Assembly: GCF_030362795.1 (NCBI RefSeq)
Contig: NZ_JAUCBM010000004.1
Location: 62,001 to 126,000, forward strand
Reading direction: 5' to 3'
DNA: 64,000 nt
From: Pseudochrobactrum kiredjianiae
GTDB taxonomy: Bacteria > Pseudomonadota > Alphaproteobacteria > Rhizobiales > Rhizobiaceae
The notes beneath the pieces were generated by a model. That model was not told the origin of the DNA. It saw only the letters and a list, made by a program, of their open reading frames with translations, and made no database searches. Each line of letters begins with the position of its first letter. Position 1 is the first letter of the stretch. Below are positions 6,780 through 15,825 of the stretch, in pieces. The translations under genes and the position numbers were made by a program.

Positions 6780-9203
6780 TTAGTGAGCCATACCCACAAC
6801 TGCATCGTCCTCGCCAGCTTTGGCAATCGCTGGAACTTCCGGTTCAACCCATTCAATCGGTTCCGGCTTGCGGATCAGTGCATGTTCAAGCACTTCGCCA
6901 ACAAAAGATACCGGAATGATTTCCAATGCGTTTTTCACATTGTCCGGAATTTCAGCCAGATCCTTGGCGTTTTCTTCCGGAATCAGTACCTTCTTGATAC
7001 CGCCGCGCAGAGCTGCCAGCAGTTTTTCTTTCAGGCCGCCAATCGGCAGAACACGACCACGCAATGTGACCTCACCGGTCATAGCAACGTCTTTACGTAC
7101 CGGAATACCGGTCAGCACAGAAACAATTGCCGTCACCATTGCTGTACCGGCAGACGGTCCATCCTTTGGTGTCGCACCTTCCGGCACGTGCACATGGATG
7201 TCACGCTTGTCGAACAGCGGAGGCTCGATGCCGAAATCCACCGCACGGGAGCGTACATAAGATGCCGCAGCCGAAATGGATTCCTTCATCACATCACGCA
7301 GGTTACCGGTAACAGTCATGCGACCTTTACCTGGCATCATCACGCCTTCAATGGTCAGCAATTCGCCGCCCACTTCTGTCCATGCCAGACCGGTCACAAC
7401 ACCAACCTGATCTTCGCCGTCGATCTGTCCGTAACGGTATTTCTGCACACCAAGATAATCAGAAATATTATCTCGTGTTACATGAACCGACTTGGTCTTC
7501 TTGCGTGCGATTTCCGTGACAGCTTTACGCGCCAGTTTCATCATTTCACGCTCAAGACTACGCACACCGGCTTCGCGGGTGTAGTGCTGGATCACAGCAA
7601 GAATGGCCGCTTCATCAACCGAGAATTCATTCGGCTGTAAAACATGCTCTTTGATTGCCTTTGGCAGCAAATGCCGCTTAGCAATTTCAAGCTTTTCATC
7701 CTCGGTGTAACCGGCAATACGGATGATCTCCATACGGTCAAGCAACGGGCCCGGAATATTCAGCGAATTTGCAGTCGTCACGAACATTACGTTGGACAGG
7801 TCATATTCGACCTCCAGATAATGATCCATGAAGGTTGCATTCTGTTCCGGATCCAACACTTCCAGCATTGCCGATGACGGATCGCCACGGAAATCCTGCC
7901 CCATTTTGTCGATCTCATCGAGAAGGAACAACGGGTTGGACTTCTTGGCTTTCTTCATCGACTGAATAACCTTACCCGGCATGGAGCCGATATAGGTTCT
8001 GCGGTGACCGCGGATTTCAGCCTCATCACGCACGCCGCCAAGCGACATACGCACATATTCACGACCGGTTGCATTGGCGATAGAGCGCGCAAGCGAGGTC
8101 TTACCAACGCCCGGAGGGCCAACGAGACAAATGATCGGGCCTTTGATCTTGGCAGCGCGTGACTGTACCGCGAGATACTCGACAATACGCTCTTTGACCT
8201 TTTCCAGACCAAAATGCTCCGTATCCAGCACGCTTTCAGCAAAAGCCAGATCGGTTTTGACCTTGGACTTCTTGTTCCACGGCAGCGACAACAGCCAGTC
8301 GAGGTAGTTGCGCACTACGGAAGCTTCCGCAGACATCGGGCTCATCGACCGCAGCTTCTTCATTTCAGCCTGCGCTTTTTCCGCAGCTTCCTTGCTCAGC
8401 TTGGTCTTGGCAATGCGTTCTTCCAGCTCGGCCAGTTCATCCTTGCCGTCTTCACCGTCGCCCAGTTCTTTCTGGATCGCCTTCATCTGTTCGTTCAGGT
8501 AATATTCGCGCTGGGTCTTTTCCATCTGGCGCTTAACACGCGAGCGGATGCGCTTCTCAACCTGAAGAACCGAGATTTCGGATTCCATATATTCCAAAGC
8601 TTTTTCAAGACGCTCACGAACCGACAGGATCGAGAGCATTTCCTGCTTTTCAGCAATCTTGATCGCCAGATGCGAGGCAACTGTATCAGCCAGTTTCGAA
8701 TGATCATCGATCTGACCGGTCGCGCCAACAACTTCAGGCGAAATCTTCTTGTTCAGCTTTACGTAATTTTCAAAGTCGCTCATCACCGAGCGGGACAGCG
8801 CTTCAATCTCTACCGGTTCTTCTTCCGGTAGTTCCAGAATGTCAGCATAGGCTTCGTGATAATCTTCACGATCACTGAACTTCGTGATTTTAGCACGTGC
8901 GATACCTTCGACCAGTACCTTCACAGTACCGTCCGGCAGTTTCAGCAGCTGCAGCACATTGGCAACTGTACCGATTTCATAAATCGCATCATTGGCCGGC
9001 TCATCGTCGGCAGCATTTTTCTGGGTCGCAAGCAGAATCTGCTTATCAACGCCCATCACTTCTTCAAGCGCACGGATTGATCTTTCGCGGCCGACAAACA
9101 GCGGCACAATCATATGCGGGAAGACAACAATATCGCGCAACGGCAACACGGCATAAAGCCCGTCCTGACCACCCACGGATGTCTTCAACTCTGTATCCGT
9201 CAT
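6780..9203 (-). CDS. lon: ATP-dependent endopeptidase La
   Basis: Cytoplasmic AAA+ serine protease that degrades misfolded and short-lived regulatory proteins. The 807 residues match the family length. An N-terminal substrate domain (about 10-200) is followed by Walker A GPPGVGKT at 362-369, Walker B LLDEIDK at 427-433, and the Ser-Lys dyad Ser684 (PKDGPSAG) and Lys727. I start it at the ATG at 9203 because AAAGGA lies 7 bases upstream and the next residues MTDTELK begin the conserved domain; an in-frame upstream extension of 13 residues is not needed. A heat-shock-type promoter lies at 9289-9317. It is downstream of clpX in the same orientation, but separated by a terminator. Confidence 0.97.
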   Translation of the reverse strand: MTDTELKTSVGGQDGLYAVLPLRDIVVFPHMIVPLFVGRERSIRALEEVMGVDKQILLATQKNAADDEPANDAIYEIGTVANVLQLLKLPDGTVKVLVEGIARAKITKFSDREDYHEAYADILELPEEEPVEIEALSRSVMSDFENYVKLNKKISPEVVGATGQIDDHSKLADTVASHLAIKIAEKQEMLSILSVRERLEKALEYMESEISVLQVEKRIRSRVKRQMEKTQREYYLNEQMKAIQKELGDGEDGKDELAELEERIAKTKLSKEAAEKAQAEMKKLRSMSPMSAEASVVRNYLDWLLSLPWNKKSKVKTDLAFAESVLDTEHFGLEKVKERIVEYLAVQSRAAKIKGPIICLVGPPGVGKTSLARSIANATGREYVRMSLGGVRDEAEIRGHRRTYIGSMPGKVIQSMKKAKKSNPLFLLDEIDKMGQDFRGDPSSAMLEVLDPEQNATFMDHYLEVEYDLSNVMFVTTANSLNIPGPLLDRMEIIRIAGYTEDEKLEIAKRHLLPKAIKEHVLQPNEFSVDEAAILAVIQHYTREAGVRSLEREMMKLARKAVTEIARKKTKSVHVTRDNISDYLGVQKYRYGQIDGEDQVGVVTGLAWTEVGGELLTIEGVMMPGKGRMTVTGNLRDVMKESISAAASYVRSRAVDFGIEPPLFDKRDIHVHVPEGATPKDGPSAGTAMVTAIVSVLTGIPVRKDVAMTGEVTLRGRVLPIGGLKEKLLAALRGGIKKVLIPEENAKDLAEIPDNVKNALEIIPVSFVGEVLEHALIRKPEPIEWVEPEVPAIAKAGEDDAVVGMAH

Positions 9204-9288
9204 TTTAAGTCCTTTCCCGGGCAAACCACCCGATCGCCACACAATGATCCCCGTTTCATCAGCAAATCATTGCGTGCATCGACTATAT

Positions 9289-9317
9289 AATTGGCCACCC
9301 ACTGCTCGTATTTCAAG
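9289..9317 (-). promoter_or_regulatory. RpoH (sigma-32)-type promoter of lon
   Basis: On the minus strand, CTTGAA (9317-9312) and CCAATT (9294-9289) stand 17 bp apart. This fits the alphaproteobacterial heat-shock form CTTGAA-N17-CCANNT. It lies about 85 bp upstream of the lon start. Heat induction is inferred from the motif. Confidence 0.7.
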
Positions 9318-9535
9318 CACTTCATGTGTCTCATACAGCAGAATAAATCAGCGCATTTATGACCACCGGATCAAAATGCAAATTGCAGACCAACACTTTA
9401 AACGCTTTTACCACGAATGGAACGTCTAAAGCGCCGCTTTTCACCCATTAACGATCTAGTCCACAGCCATGCAAGCATTAACATGACAAAATAATTCATA
9501 TTAAATTTTTTCTCATTCAAAAACGAACGCAAATA

Positions 9536-9566
9536 AAAACGCCCGAAATTTCTTCCGGGCGTTTTA
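9536..9566 (-). terminator. Rho-independent terminator of clpX
   Basis: Perfect 10-bp stem AAAACGCCCG / CGGGCGTTTT with a 10-nt loop, about 20 bases after the clpX stop. It uncouples clpX from lon. Confidence 0.85.
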
Positions 9567-9587
9567 AAAATCATAAACCTGCAAGCA

Positions 9588-10862
9588 TTATGCAGAAGCC
9601 GTGCCTTTTTCTTCCTTGCGCTCACCATAGATGTAAAGCGGCTGCGCTTTACCCTCTACGACATCGCTGGAAATAACTACTTCCTGAACACCTTCCAGTG
9701 TCGGCAGGTCAAACATGGTATCGAGCAGGATTTTTTCCATGATCGAACGCAGACCACGCGCACCGGTTTTACGCTCCACAGCACGACCGGCAATCGCCAG
9801 AAGCGCATCTTCATGGAATGTCAGCTCAACATTCTCCATCTCGAACAGGCGCTGATACTGTTTAACCAGAGCATTTTTAGGCTCCGACAGAATCTTGACC
9901 AGCGACGGAATGTCGAGATCTTCCAATGTTGCAATAACCGGCAGACGGCCGACAAATTCCGGAATGAGACCGAATTTTGTCAAATCTTCCGGTTCCAGCT
10001 CATGGAAAATCGCACCGATACGACGTTCATCCGGCGCTTTAACCGTTGCACTGAAGCCGATAGAGGTCTTTTCACCACGCGATGAAATGATCTTATCAAG
10101 ACCGGCAAATGCACCGCCGCAAATGAACAGGATATTGGTTGTGTCCACCTGCAGGAACTCCTGCTGCGGATGCTTGCGACCACCTTGCGGCGGGACAGAA
10201 GCCACAGTGCCTTCCATGATCTTCAGCAGCGCCTGCTGCACACCCTCACCGGATACGTCACGGGTAATTGACGGATTATCGGCCTTACGGCTGATTTTAT
10301 CCACTTCGTCGATATAGACGATACCGCGCTGCGCACGCTCAACATTGTAGTCGGCAGCCTGCAACAGTTTGAGAATGATATTTTCGACATCTTCACCAAC
10401 ATAACCGGCTTCGGTCAGTGTTGTGGCATCAGCCATCGTGAATGGCACATCAATGATGCGTGCCAGTGTCTGTGCCAGATAGGTCTTACCGCAACCGGTA
10501 GGGCCAACCAGCAGAATATTTGATTTTGCCAGTTCAACATCACCGCTCTTCGGCTGGTTAGCCAAACGCTTATAGTGATTGTGAACCGCTACCGAAAGCA
10601 CACGTTTGGCATGGCTCTGACCGATGACATAATCATCAAGAACAGTCATAATTTCCTGTGGGGTCGGCACACCTTCACGTGACTTCACCATTGAGGATTT
10701 ATTTTCCTCGCGGATGATGTCCATGCAAAGTTCGACACACTCATCACAGATAAATACGGTCGGCCCCGCAATTAGCTTGCGCACCTCATGCTGGCTTTTT
10801 CCGCAAAAGGAGCAATAGAGCGTATTCTTGGAATCGCCACCGCCGTTGCTGACTTTGCTCAT
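9588..10862 (-). CDS. clpX: ATP-dependent unfoldase ClpX
   Basis: AAA+ unfoldase that recognises tagged or native substrates and threads them into ClpP. The 424 residues start with the zinc-binding domain (Cys17, Cys20, Cys39, Cys42). Walker A GPTGCGKT follows at 120-127, the pore loop GYVG, Walker B YIDEVDK, and the RKH loop motif in GGRKHPQQ. The IGF-type loop for ClpP docking is expected near residue 275 ([10 protein letters not shown] is seen). The ATG at 10862 is preceded by AAAGGAAA. clpP lies 490 bp upstream in the same orientation, but the long spacer with a repeat and a hairpin suggests that clpX has its own promoter. Confidence 0.97.
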   Translation of the reverse strand: MSKVSNGGGDSKNTLYCSFCGKSQHEVRKLIAGPTVFICDECVELCMDIIREENKSSMVKSREGVPTPQEIMTVLDDYVIGQSHAKRVLSVAVHNHYKRLANQPKSGDVELAKSNILLVGPTGCGKTYLAQTLARIIDVPFTMADATTLTEAGYVGEDVENIILKLLQAADYNVERAQRGIVYIDEVDKISRKADNPSITRDVSGEGVQQALLKIMEGTVASVPPQGGRKHPQQEFLQVDTTNILFICGGAFAGLDKIISSRGEKTSIGFSATVKAPDERRIGAIFHELEPEDLTKFGLIPEFVGRLPVIATLEDLDIPSLVKILSEPKNALVKQYQRLFEMENVELTFHEDALLAIAGRAVERKTGARGLRSIMEKILLDTMFDLPTLEGVQEVVISSDVVEGKAQPLYIYGERKEEKGTASA

Positions 10863-11312
10863 CGCAGTTTCCTTTCAGTAATGGCAACCCGCTGTCCGCA
10901 ACAGGCACCAAGTTCTAACCGTTATGTCTTCCCGACCGAAACCGACATGAACGGCAGTCGTCATATATTTGTCTGTTATTGGCTTCTTGTGCCATTGACA
11001 AGATGTCAACACAAGCAGCCTTGCAACATACCAGAGCGCCGCGTGCCGGATCTGGCACACAAAGGTCGCTACAATCAGGTTGCATGCAACTCTATTCACT
11101 CAACATCTGCTTTTAGGCACAAGACCCAAACAATCACTTAACATGGCAGCCAGCTTAAACAGGCAAAAGAGTGTTTTACAACCTGTCTGTCACACTGTTT
11201 TGCGTGACAGAGCAGTAAAAGCGCTAATGGCAGATAAAATATGGCTAAAATTATACAAAGCCATTAATTTCTTACCACAACTCCCGTTTCAGGAATGACC
11301 GCCTGCCAAAAT
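10863..11312. other. Long clpX upstream region
   Basis: About 450 bp with no convincing gene. It contains the A-module repeat at 11033-11070 and must contain the clpX promoter. Short open frames here have no ribosome binding sites or recognisable sequence. No further feature is supported. Confidence 0.5.
11033..11070. repeat. A-module palindromic repeat (clpX upstream)
   Basis: Opens AGAGCGCC and closes GGTCGCT, with the inner hairpin TGCCGGATCTGGCA. It belongs to the same family as 24801, 50255, 59899 and 61832, where the inner arms differ but still pair. Confidence 0.8.
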
Positions 11313-11342
11313 CTGATCCGCTTTTATAAGAAAGCGGATCAG
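11313..11342 (-). terminator. Hairpin after clpP, probable terminator
   Basis: Perfect 11-bp stem CTGATCCGCTT / AAGCGGATCAG with an 8-nt loop, starting 12 bases after the clpP stop. On the minus strand only ATTTTGG follows, so the T-tract is weak and the structure might instead protect the mRNA end. Confidence 0.6.
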
Positions 11343-11353
11343 TTTCCGGTTAC

Positions 11354-11980
11354 TCAGTCTTTCTTTTCAGCCAGATCGCGTGATTCGATCACTTTATCGA
11401 TCAGGCCGAATTCAAGCGCTTCCTGTGCGGTCATGAAATGATCGCGATCAAGGGTGCGCTCGATGGTTTCATAATCACGGCCGGTATGTTTGACGTAGAT
11501 TTCATTGAGGCGGCGCTTCATCTTGATGATATCCTGCGCATGACGCTCGATATCGGAAGCCTGGCCCTGAAAACCACCGGATGGCTGGTGAACCATGATG
11601 CGTGCATTTGGCAGCGCCAAGCGCTGGCCGGTTGCGCCGGCTGTCAGCAGCAGCGAGCCCATCGAAGCGGCCTGCCCCATGCAAAGCGTGGAAACCGGAG
11701 GTTTAATGAACTGCATAGTGTCATAAATTGCCATACCGGAAGTGACGACACCGCCTGGCGAATTGATGTACATTTCAATCGGCTTGTTCGGGTTTTCTGC
11801 TTCAAGAAACAGCAACTGCGCGCAGACCAGCATAGCCATGCCGTCTTCAACCGGACCGTTTACGAAAATCACACGCTCTTTCAGAAGACGCGAGAAAATA
11901 TCATAGGCCCGTTCGCCACGCGCAGTCTGCTCAACCACCATCGGGACCAGATTCATAACGGTTTCAATTGGATCTCTCAT
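11354..11980 (-). CDS. clpP: ATP-dependent Clp protease proteolytic subunit
   Basis: Serine peptidase that forms the double-ring degradation chamber for ClpX and ClpA. The 208 residues contain the full triad at conserved spacing: Ser106 (GQAASMGS), His131 (MVHQPSGG) and Asp180 (LDRDHFMTA). Starting at the ATG at 11980 leaves a short, probably processed, N-terminus. Upstream at 12048-12077 is a heat-shock-like promoter. It lies upstream of clpX in the same orientation, with a separate hairpin between them. Confidence 0.97.
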   Translation of the reverse strand: MRDPIETVMNLVPMVVEQTARGERAYDIFSRLLKERVIFVNGPVEDGMAMLVCAQLLFLEAENPNKPIEMYINSPGGVVTSGMAIYDTMQFIKPPVSTLCMGQAASMGSLLLTAGATGQRLALPNARIMVHQPSGGFQGQASDIERHAQDIIKMKRRLNEIYVKHTGRDYETIERTLDRDHFMTAQEALEFGLIDKVIESRDLAEKKD

Positions 11981-12047
11981 GAGTAACTGCCTTTGGCTAT
12001 CGGAGAACGGAGCGAAGCACTGCCGTCAAGATTCGTTGATATTCCAT

Positions 12048-12077
12048 ACATAGGGCGAGCCCCTATGGTTTCGCAAG
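12048..12077 (-). promoter_or_regulatory. Possible RpoH-type promoter of clpP
   Basis: On the minus strand CTTGCG (12077-12072) and CCTATGT (12054-12048) are exactly 17 bp apart, close to the alphaproteobacterial heat-shock consensus. It lies 68 bp upstream of the clpP start. The -35 box deviates at two positions. Confidence 0.55.
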
Positions 12078-12167
12078 ATGCAGGCCAGCAAACATCTTCA
12101 TTCCGCTGATCTAACTCCTCATACGCACCGAAACCTAAACATGCGGTATAAGCGTGGCAAAGCAGCG

Positions 12168-12209
12168 TAAAAAAACAAAATGCCCCGCAGGCAGAACCGG
12201 CGGAGCATT
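12168..12209 (-). terminator. Rho-independent terminator of the small secreted protein gene
   Basis: On the minus strand ATGCTCCGC pairs with GCGGGGCAT (one G-T pair) around an 11-nt loop and is followed by TTTGTTTTTTT. It begins about 23 bases after the stop at 12232. Confidence 0.88.
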
Positions 12210-12231
12210 GATGCCAAACAAGAATTAAAAT

Positions 12232-12561
12232 TTATTCTGTAATGGTATATTCGCCCAGTTCACACAGGTTCTGCTGGTCTTCCAAGGTTTCAAGATCATC
12301 ACCCTGAAATTCAAAACGCATATCATAGCTGCAAACGCTGCGGCCATCAGCAATCGTGATTTTCATGCTTTCGCCCGGTGCCAAAGCATCGCGGCCAAAA
12401 ATATCATCTTCCCAGTTGTCGACACCAACCGGTGAAGCATGAAAATTATTGACGACCGATTTGGTACCGTTTTTCAGCGTGAAAACCAAATCGTCAGCCA
12501 AAGCCGCACCGCTGCACAGTGTTATAGCTGCGGCTACTATCAGTTTGAATTTAATAGTCAT
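12232..12561 (-). CDS. Small secreted protein of unknown function
   Basis: A 109-residue protein with a clear signal peptide (residues 1-22, cleavage after ALA in GAALADDL). The mature part is about 87 residues and acidic. It has two cysteines (in RSVCSYDM and QNLCELGE) that could form a disulfide in the periplasm. Its core NNFHASPVGVDNWEDDI followed by GESMKITIADGRSVC looks like a family of short proteins that I believe is widespread and uncharacterised in alphaproteobacteria and sometimes misnamed as an enzyme; I cannot assign a function. It is monocistronic, with its own terminator, between clpP and hflX on the same strand. Confidence 0.8.
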   Translation of the reverse strand: MTIKFKLIVAAAITLCSGAALADDLVFTLKNGTKSVVNNFHASPVGVDNWEDDIFGRDALAPGESMKITIADGRSVCSYDMRFEFQGDDLETLEDQQNLCELGEYTITE

Positions 12562-12702
12562 TATTGCCCCCCAAGCGAAAATTCGCTCTGTTCTAATTAG
12601 AGATCAATTGCGAATATAATCCCTCGCAACTGTGATCTGCCTTATAGAAAGGGGCACTCAGAAAGGCGATCCCCCTGTTCAAGGGAATACGCCATTCAAA
12701 GG

Positions 12703-14238
12703 TCAATGTTTGGTAATGGAAGCATATTTGTCGCGGAATTTCTGCGCGGAACCAGCTGTCATATCAACATCAATAATGACTGAGCCGTCTTCCTCATCCT
12801 GACGGCGCACATTGCTGCCATGACGATAAATCCAGTCGATCAGGCTAAACTGATCCGGTTGCAGGCAGACCTGCACTTTCTCCATGGAACCTGAAATGCG
12901 GCTCTCAATCAAAGCCAGCAATTCGCGTGTTCCCTGCCCCGTTAGCGCGGAAAGCGGAATCGGTCTGGTATCTTCATGGCTACCGCTGCTTAAATTTTCA
13001 GCACTGTCCTGCATCGGCTCGCTCAGGCGGTCGATCTTGTTCCAGATTTCAATAACGCGCTTGTCATTGCCTTTTTTAACGCCGAGACCACTGAGAATAG
13101 TCTCCACATCTTCGGCCTGTGCGGCATTGTCTGGGTCAGACATATCGCGCACATGCAGAATAAGATCGGCTTCCACCACCTCTTCCAGTGTTGCCTTAAA
13201 GGCAGCAACCAGATGGTGCGGAAGGTTGGAAATAAAGCCAACCGTATCCGACAAAATGATCATATCACCATGCGGCAGACGCAACCGGCGCAAAGTCGGA
13301 TCAAGCGTCGCAAACAGCATATCCTCAGCCAGCACATCAGCACCGGTCAGGCGGTTGAACAGCGTTGATTTGCCCGCATTGGTATAACCAACAAGTGCGA
13401 TCACCGGATGCGGCACCTTGCGGCGTTTCTGCCGGTGCAACTGGCGAGTGCGAACAACCGTATCCAGCTCGCGCTTAATACGCAGAATTTTATCCTGCAA
13501 CTGGCGTCTGTCGGCTTCAATCTGGGTTTCACCCGGACCACCCATAAAGCCGCCGCCACCGCGCTGACGCTCCAAGTGTGTCCAGCTGCGAACCAACCGG
13601 CCTTTCTGGTAGTTCAGATGCGCCAGTTCGACCTGCAAGCTACCCTCACGGGTTTGCGCACGACGGCCGAAAATCTCCAAAATCAGGCCGGTACGGTCGA
13701 TCACCTTGATCTTCCATTCTCGTTCCAGATTGCGCTGCTGCACCGGTGTCAGCGGGTGATCGACAATCACCAGCTCGATTTCTTCCCGCTCAATGCGCTC
13801 GGCAATATCTTCGACCTTACCGGTACCAAGCAACGTCGCCGGACGCGGCTGCGTGGTCTGCACCAAAAAACTATCGATAATATTCAGATCAATTGCGCGT
13901 GCCAGACCGGCAGCTTCTTCAAGCCGCGCCTCATCACTACGGCGATATTTCGGGCGTTCGCTCTCATCCTGATCAACGACCAGCGCGTAACGCTCCGGCA
14001 AAATCGGCACCACAACAAAAGCACGTGTCTCTTCCACCTTTGTTGTGAAAGGCTTTCTGCTGCTTTTCAGTTTGGCGCCATCATCATAATTATCATCTTC
14101 TGATAATTCATATGTGTCTGCCATATCTGTTTCTGGCATCAGATCATCTGCCGGATCATTTCGTTTTTTCAAATGTTTATCCTGATTTCTCAATTCATTA
14201 TGACGGCAAACCAACGCTTGAGCATATGTTCCGTCCAC
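12703..14238 (-). CDS. hflX: Ribosome-associated GTPase HflX
   Basis: Obg-HflX family GTPase that binds the large ribosomal subunit and splits or rescues stalled ribosomes, notably in heat stress. The HflX subdomain spans about residues 90-270 and contains the glycine-rich motif RGGGGFMGGPGETQIE at 226-241. The G domain follows with P-loop GYTNAGKST at 284-292, DTVG and NKID. As listed (GTG at 14238, weak GGATGAT upstream) it has a charged, low-conservation extension of about 70 residues. In-frame ATGs at 14139 and 14124 are alternatives without good ribosome sites. It follows hfq by 151 bp, the usual partner order. Confidence 0.9.
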   Translation of the reverse strand: MDGTYAQALVCRHNELRNQDKHLKKRNDPADDLMPETDMADTYELSEDDNYDDGAKLKSSRKPFTTKVEETRAFVVVPILPERYALVVDQDESERPKYRRSDEARLEEAAGLARAIDLNIIDSFLVQTTQPRPATLLGTGKVEDIAERIEREEIELVIVDHPLTPVQQRNLEREWKIKVIDRTGLILEIFGRRAQTREGSLQVELAHLNYQKGRLVRSWTHLERQRGGGGFMGGPGETQIEADRRQLQDKILRIKRELDTVVRTRQLHRQKRRKVPHPVIALVGYTNAGKSTLFNRLTGADVLAEDMLFATLDPTLRRLRLPHGDMIILSDTVGFISNLPHHLVAAFKATLEEVVEADLILHVRDMSDPDNAAQAEDVETILSGLGVKKGNDKRVIEIWNKIDRLSEPMQDSAENLSSGSHEDTRPIPLSALTGQGTRELLALIESRISGSMEKVQVCLQPDQFSLIDWIYRHGSNVRRQDEEDGSVIIDVDMTAGSAQKFRDKYASITKH

Positions 14239-14389
14239 ATCAGATAATCATCCGGCCTGCCTGCATCAATGCACACATGTGAGATAATTATTCTCAAACT
14301 TACAAACAAATATATCCGCAGGCCTTAGGGCACTGCGGATATAAAAACATCTTAAAATTTCAGCAAACAGTCGTAATGACCTGTAATGC

Positions 14390-14626
14390 TTACTCTTCTT
14401 CGCCTTCAAACATCTGCACAGGCTGGCTTGGCATAATGGTTGAAATGGCATGCTTATATACCAGCTGTGAATGTCCATCACGGCGCAGAAGAACACAGAA
14501 ATTGTCAAAAGAAGTGACAATACCGGTCAGTTTAACGCCATTAATCAAAAAGATCGTCAGAGAGATTTTCTGCTTACGTACAGAATTCAGAAAGAGATCC
14601 TGCAGATTTTGCGATCGTTCAGCCAT
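14390..14626 (-). CDS. hfq: RNA chaperone Hfq
   Basis: Hexameric Sm-like protein that pairs small RNAs with mRNAs. The 78 residues cover Sm1 ([12 protein letters not shown] to [13 protein letters not shown]) and Sm2, with the signature YKHAIST at about residues 58-64. The C-terminal tail is very short and acidic (FEGEEE), as usual in Rhizobiales. ATG at 14626, preceded by AAAGGAATAAAAAA. It is the upstream partner of hflX. An unrelated glycosyltransferase gene lies further upstream beyond a 385-bp spacer, so hfq probably has its own promoter. Confidence 0.97.
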
Positions 14627-15011
14627 TTTTTTATTCCTTTATTTCGATCCGCAACCAATACTGACTTGGATGAGACGAGCACGCGAAAAAATATTTCCTG
14701 CGCTCAGCTTTTATCATCCACCCCAGATATTGCACCTGTATATTGATACAGAATCAATAGTTGCGGGAATAATCCCACATTCTGCAAAGGGTTAACAGGC
14801 CGCTATTTTTTGCGCAACGTCAAAATGTTGTATAGTGAATGATGTTTAGAGCATTTCACAGTCAGTGGTATCACTTGACGTCTGTGAGAATGCGACCCAA
14901 TAAAGAATTGAGACGCGAGCGCTGCGATCTAACAGACACGTAAACCGCTCTAGTCACAGCCTGTATGAATGAGCAGAAAATTCTCAGAAGCAGCTATAAA
15001 CCTTGAGGCGA
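14627..15011. other. hfq upstream region
   Basis: 385 bp with no gene. The distal part is the C-type modular repeat at 14848-14952. The proximal 200 bp is A+T-rich and should hold the hfq promoter, though I cannot fix its boxes. Confidence 0.5.
14848..14952 (+). repeat. Modular 105-bp intergenic repeat, C type
   Basis: Starts AGAGCATTTCACAGTCA and ends CCGCTCTA. The first half matches the repeats at 51581 and (inverted) 24850-24910. The second half occupies the place of the A module but is diverged. It lies between the glycosyltransferase stop and hfq. Confidence 0.75.
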
Positions 15012-15806
15012 TCAGCGCAATTCGCCCGTCTGCTTCAGCATCCACTCATAGAAACTGCCATCACGCACCACCAGCTCCTCAGGGCTTTTGCGATGCACAT
15101 GAAAGCCGATAAACTCCCGATGATCCAGCGGCTCAAGCCCGTATTGCGGGTTGAACATGTTCAGGCATTCGCGCCCTGTCCAGTAATAGAAGCTCTCTTT
15201 CGGCGCGGCATTATCAAAACAGCCATATTTCTTGGCTAGTCTTGAAATTCCGTCATTGCCAAAAATCGTAATCCCGATCGCCGCAGGCGTGACTTCCTTC
15301 CCCGTCAGGCGATACCAGAGCGGGCGCAACACACGACGACGCAGACCAAGCCATTTCGGCAACGGGTAATCACCGGCCATATAGGCATCAAATTCAGCAA
15401 TCACCGGATGATCCGGCGGGAAATACAGCGCAGAAACACCAACGCGCTCTTTGTTTTCCCGCGCCAGATAAGGTTTGGAGGCATCCGGATGGAACTGTTT
15501 ATGCAGATAGACATCCGTGTCCAGCCAGACACCCTGCCCCTGTTTCATCAGATTGATACGGAAAATATCGCTGAACTGAACAATCGTCACATATTCTTTC
15601 AGATCCGGAAAAGCCGGATCAAGACGACGGAAAGATTTAATCGGCAGAATAGTTGCTGCATCATGCTGTTCCACACCTTCCGGCAGGTTCTCAACCGGCT
15701 GATAGCTGAACAGCTTCACTTTTTGCCCGGTTTTCACCATCGAGGTCAGGCACATATGATCAACAGGGCGTAATCTGGTACCGTACCAAAAAGTGCAAAT
15801 ATCCAT
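15012..15806 (-). CDS. Glycosyltransferase with a DXD motif (GT32/capsular sugar transferase-like)
   Basis: A 264-residue soluble protein. The core VWLDTDVYL at about residues 94-102 is the DXD nucleotide-sugar and metal site of glycosyltransferases with a sugar-binding DXD region. The N-terminal WYGTRLRPVDHMCLTSMVKTG and the later FIGFHVHRKS agree with that fold. It probably adds a hexose or hexosamine to a surface polysaccharide or glycolipid; acceptor and sugar are unknown. It lies 20 bp downstream of trkA on the same strand, so it may be read through from the ntr-trkA unit. There is no neighbouring polysaccharide gene. ATG at 15806. Confidence 0.75.
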   Translation of the reverse strand: MDICTFWYGTRLRPVDHMCLTSMVKTGQKVKLFSYQPVENLPEGVEQHDAATILPIKSFRRLDPAFPDLKEYVTIVQFSDIFRINLMKQGQGVWLDTDVYLHKQFHPDASKPYLARENKERVGVSALYFPPDHPVIAEFDAYMAGDYPLPKWLGLRRRVLRPLWYRLTGKEVTPAAIGITIFGNDGISRLAKKYGCFDNAAPKESFYYWTGRECLNMFNPQYGLEPLDHREFIGFHVHRKSPEELVVRDGSFYEWMLKQTGELR

Positions 15807-15825
15807 AAAATACTATTCTCAAATG

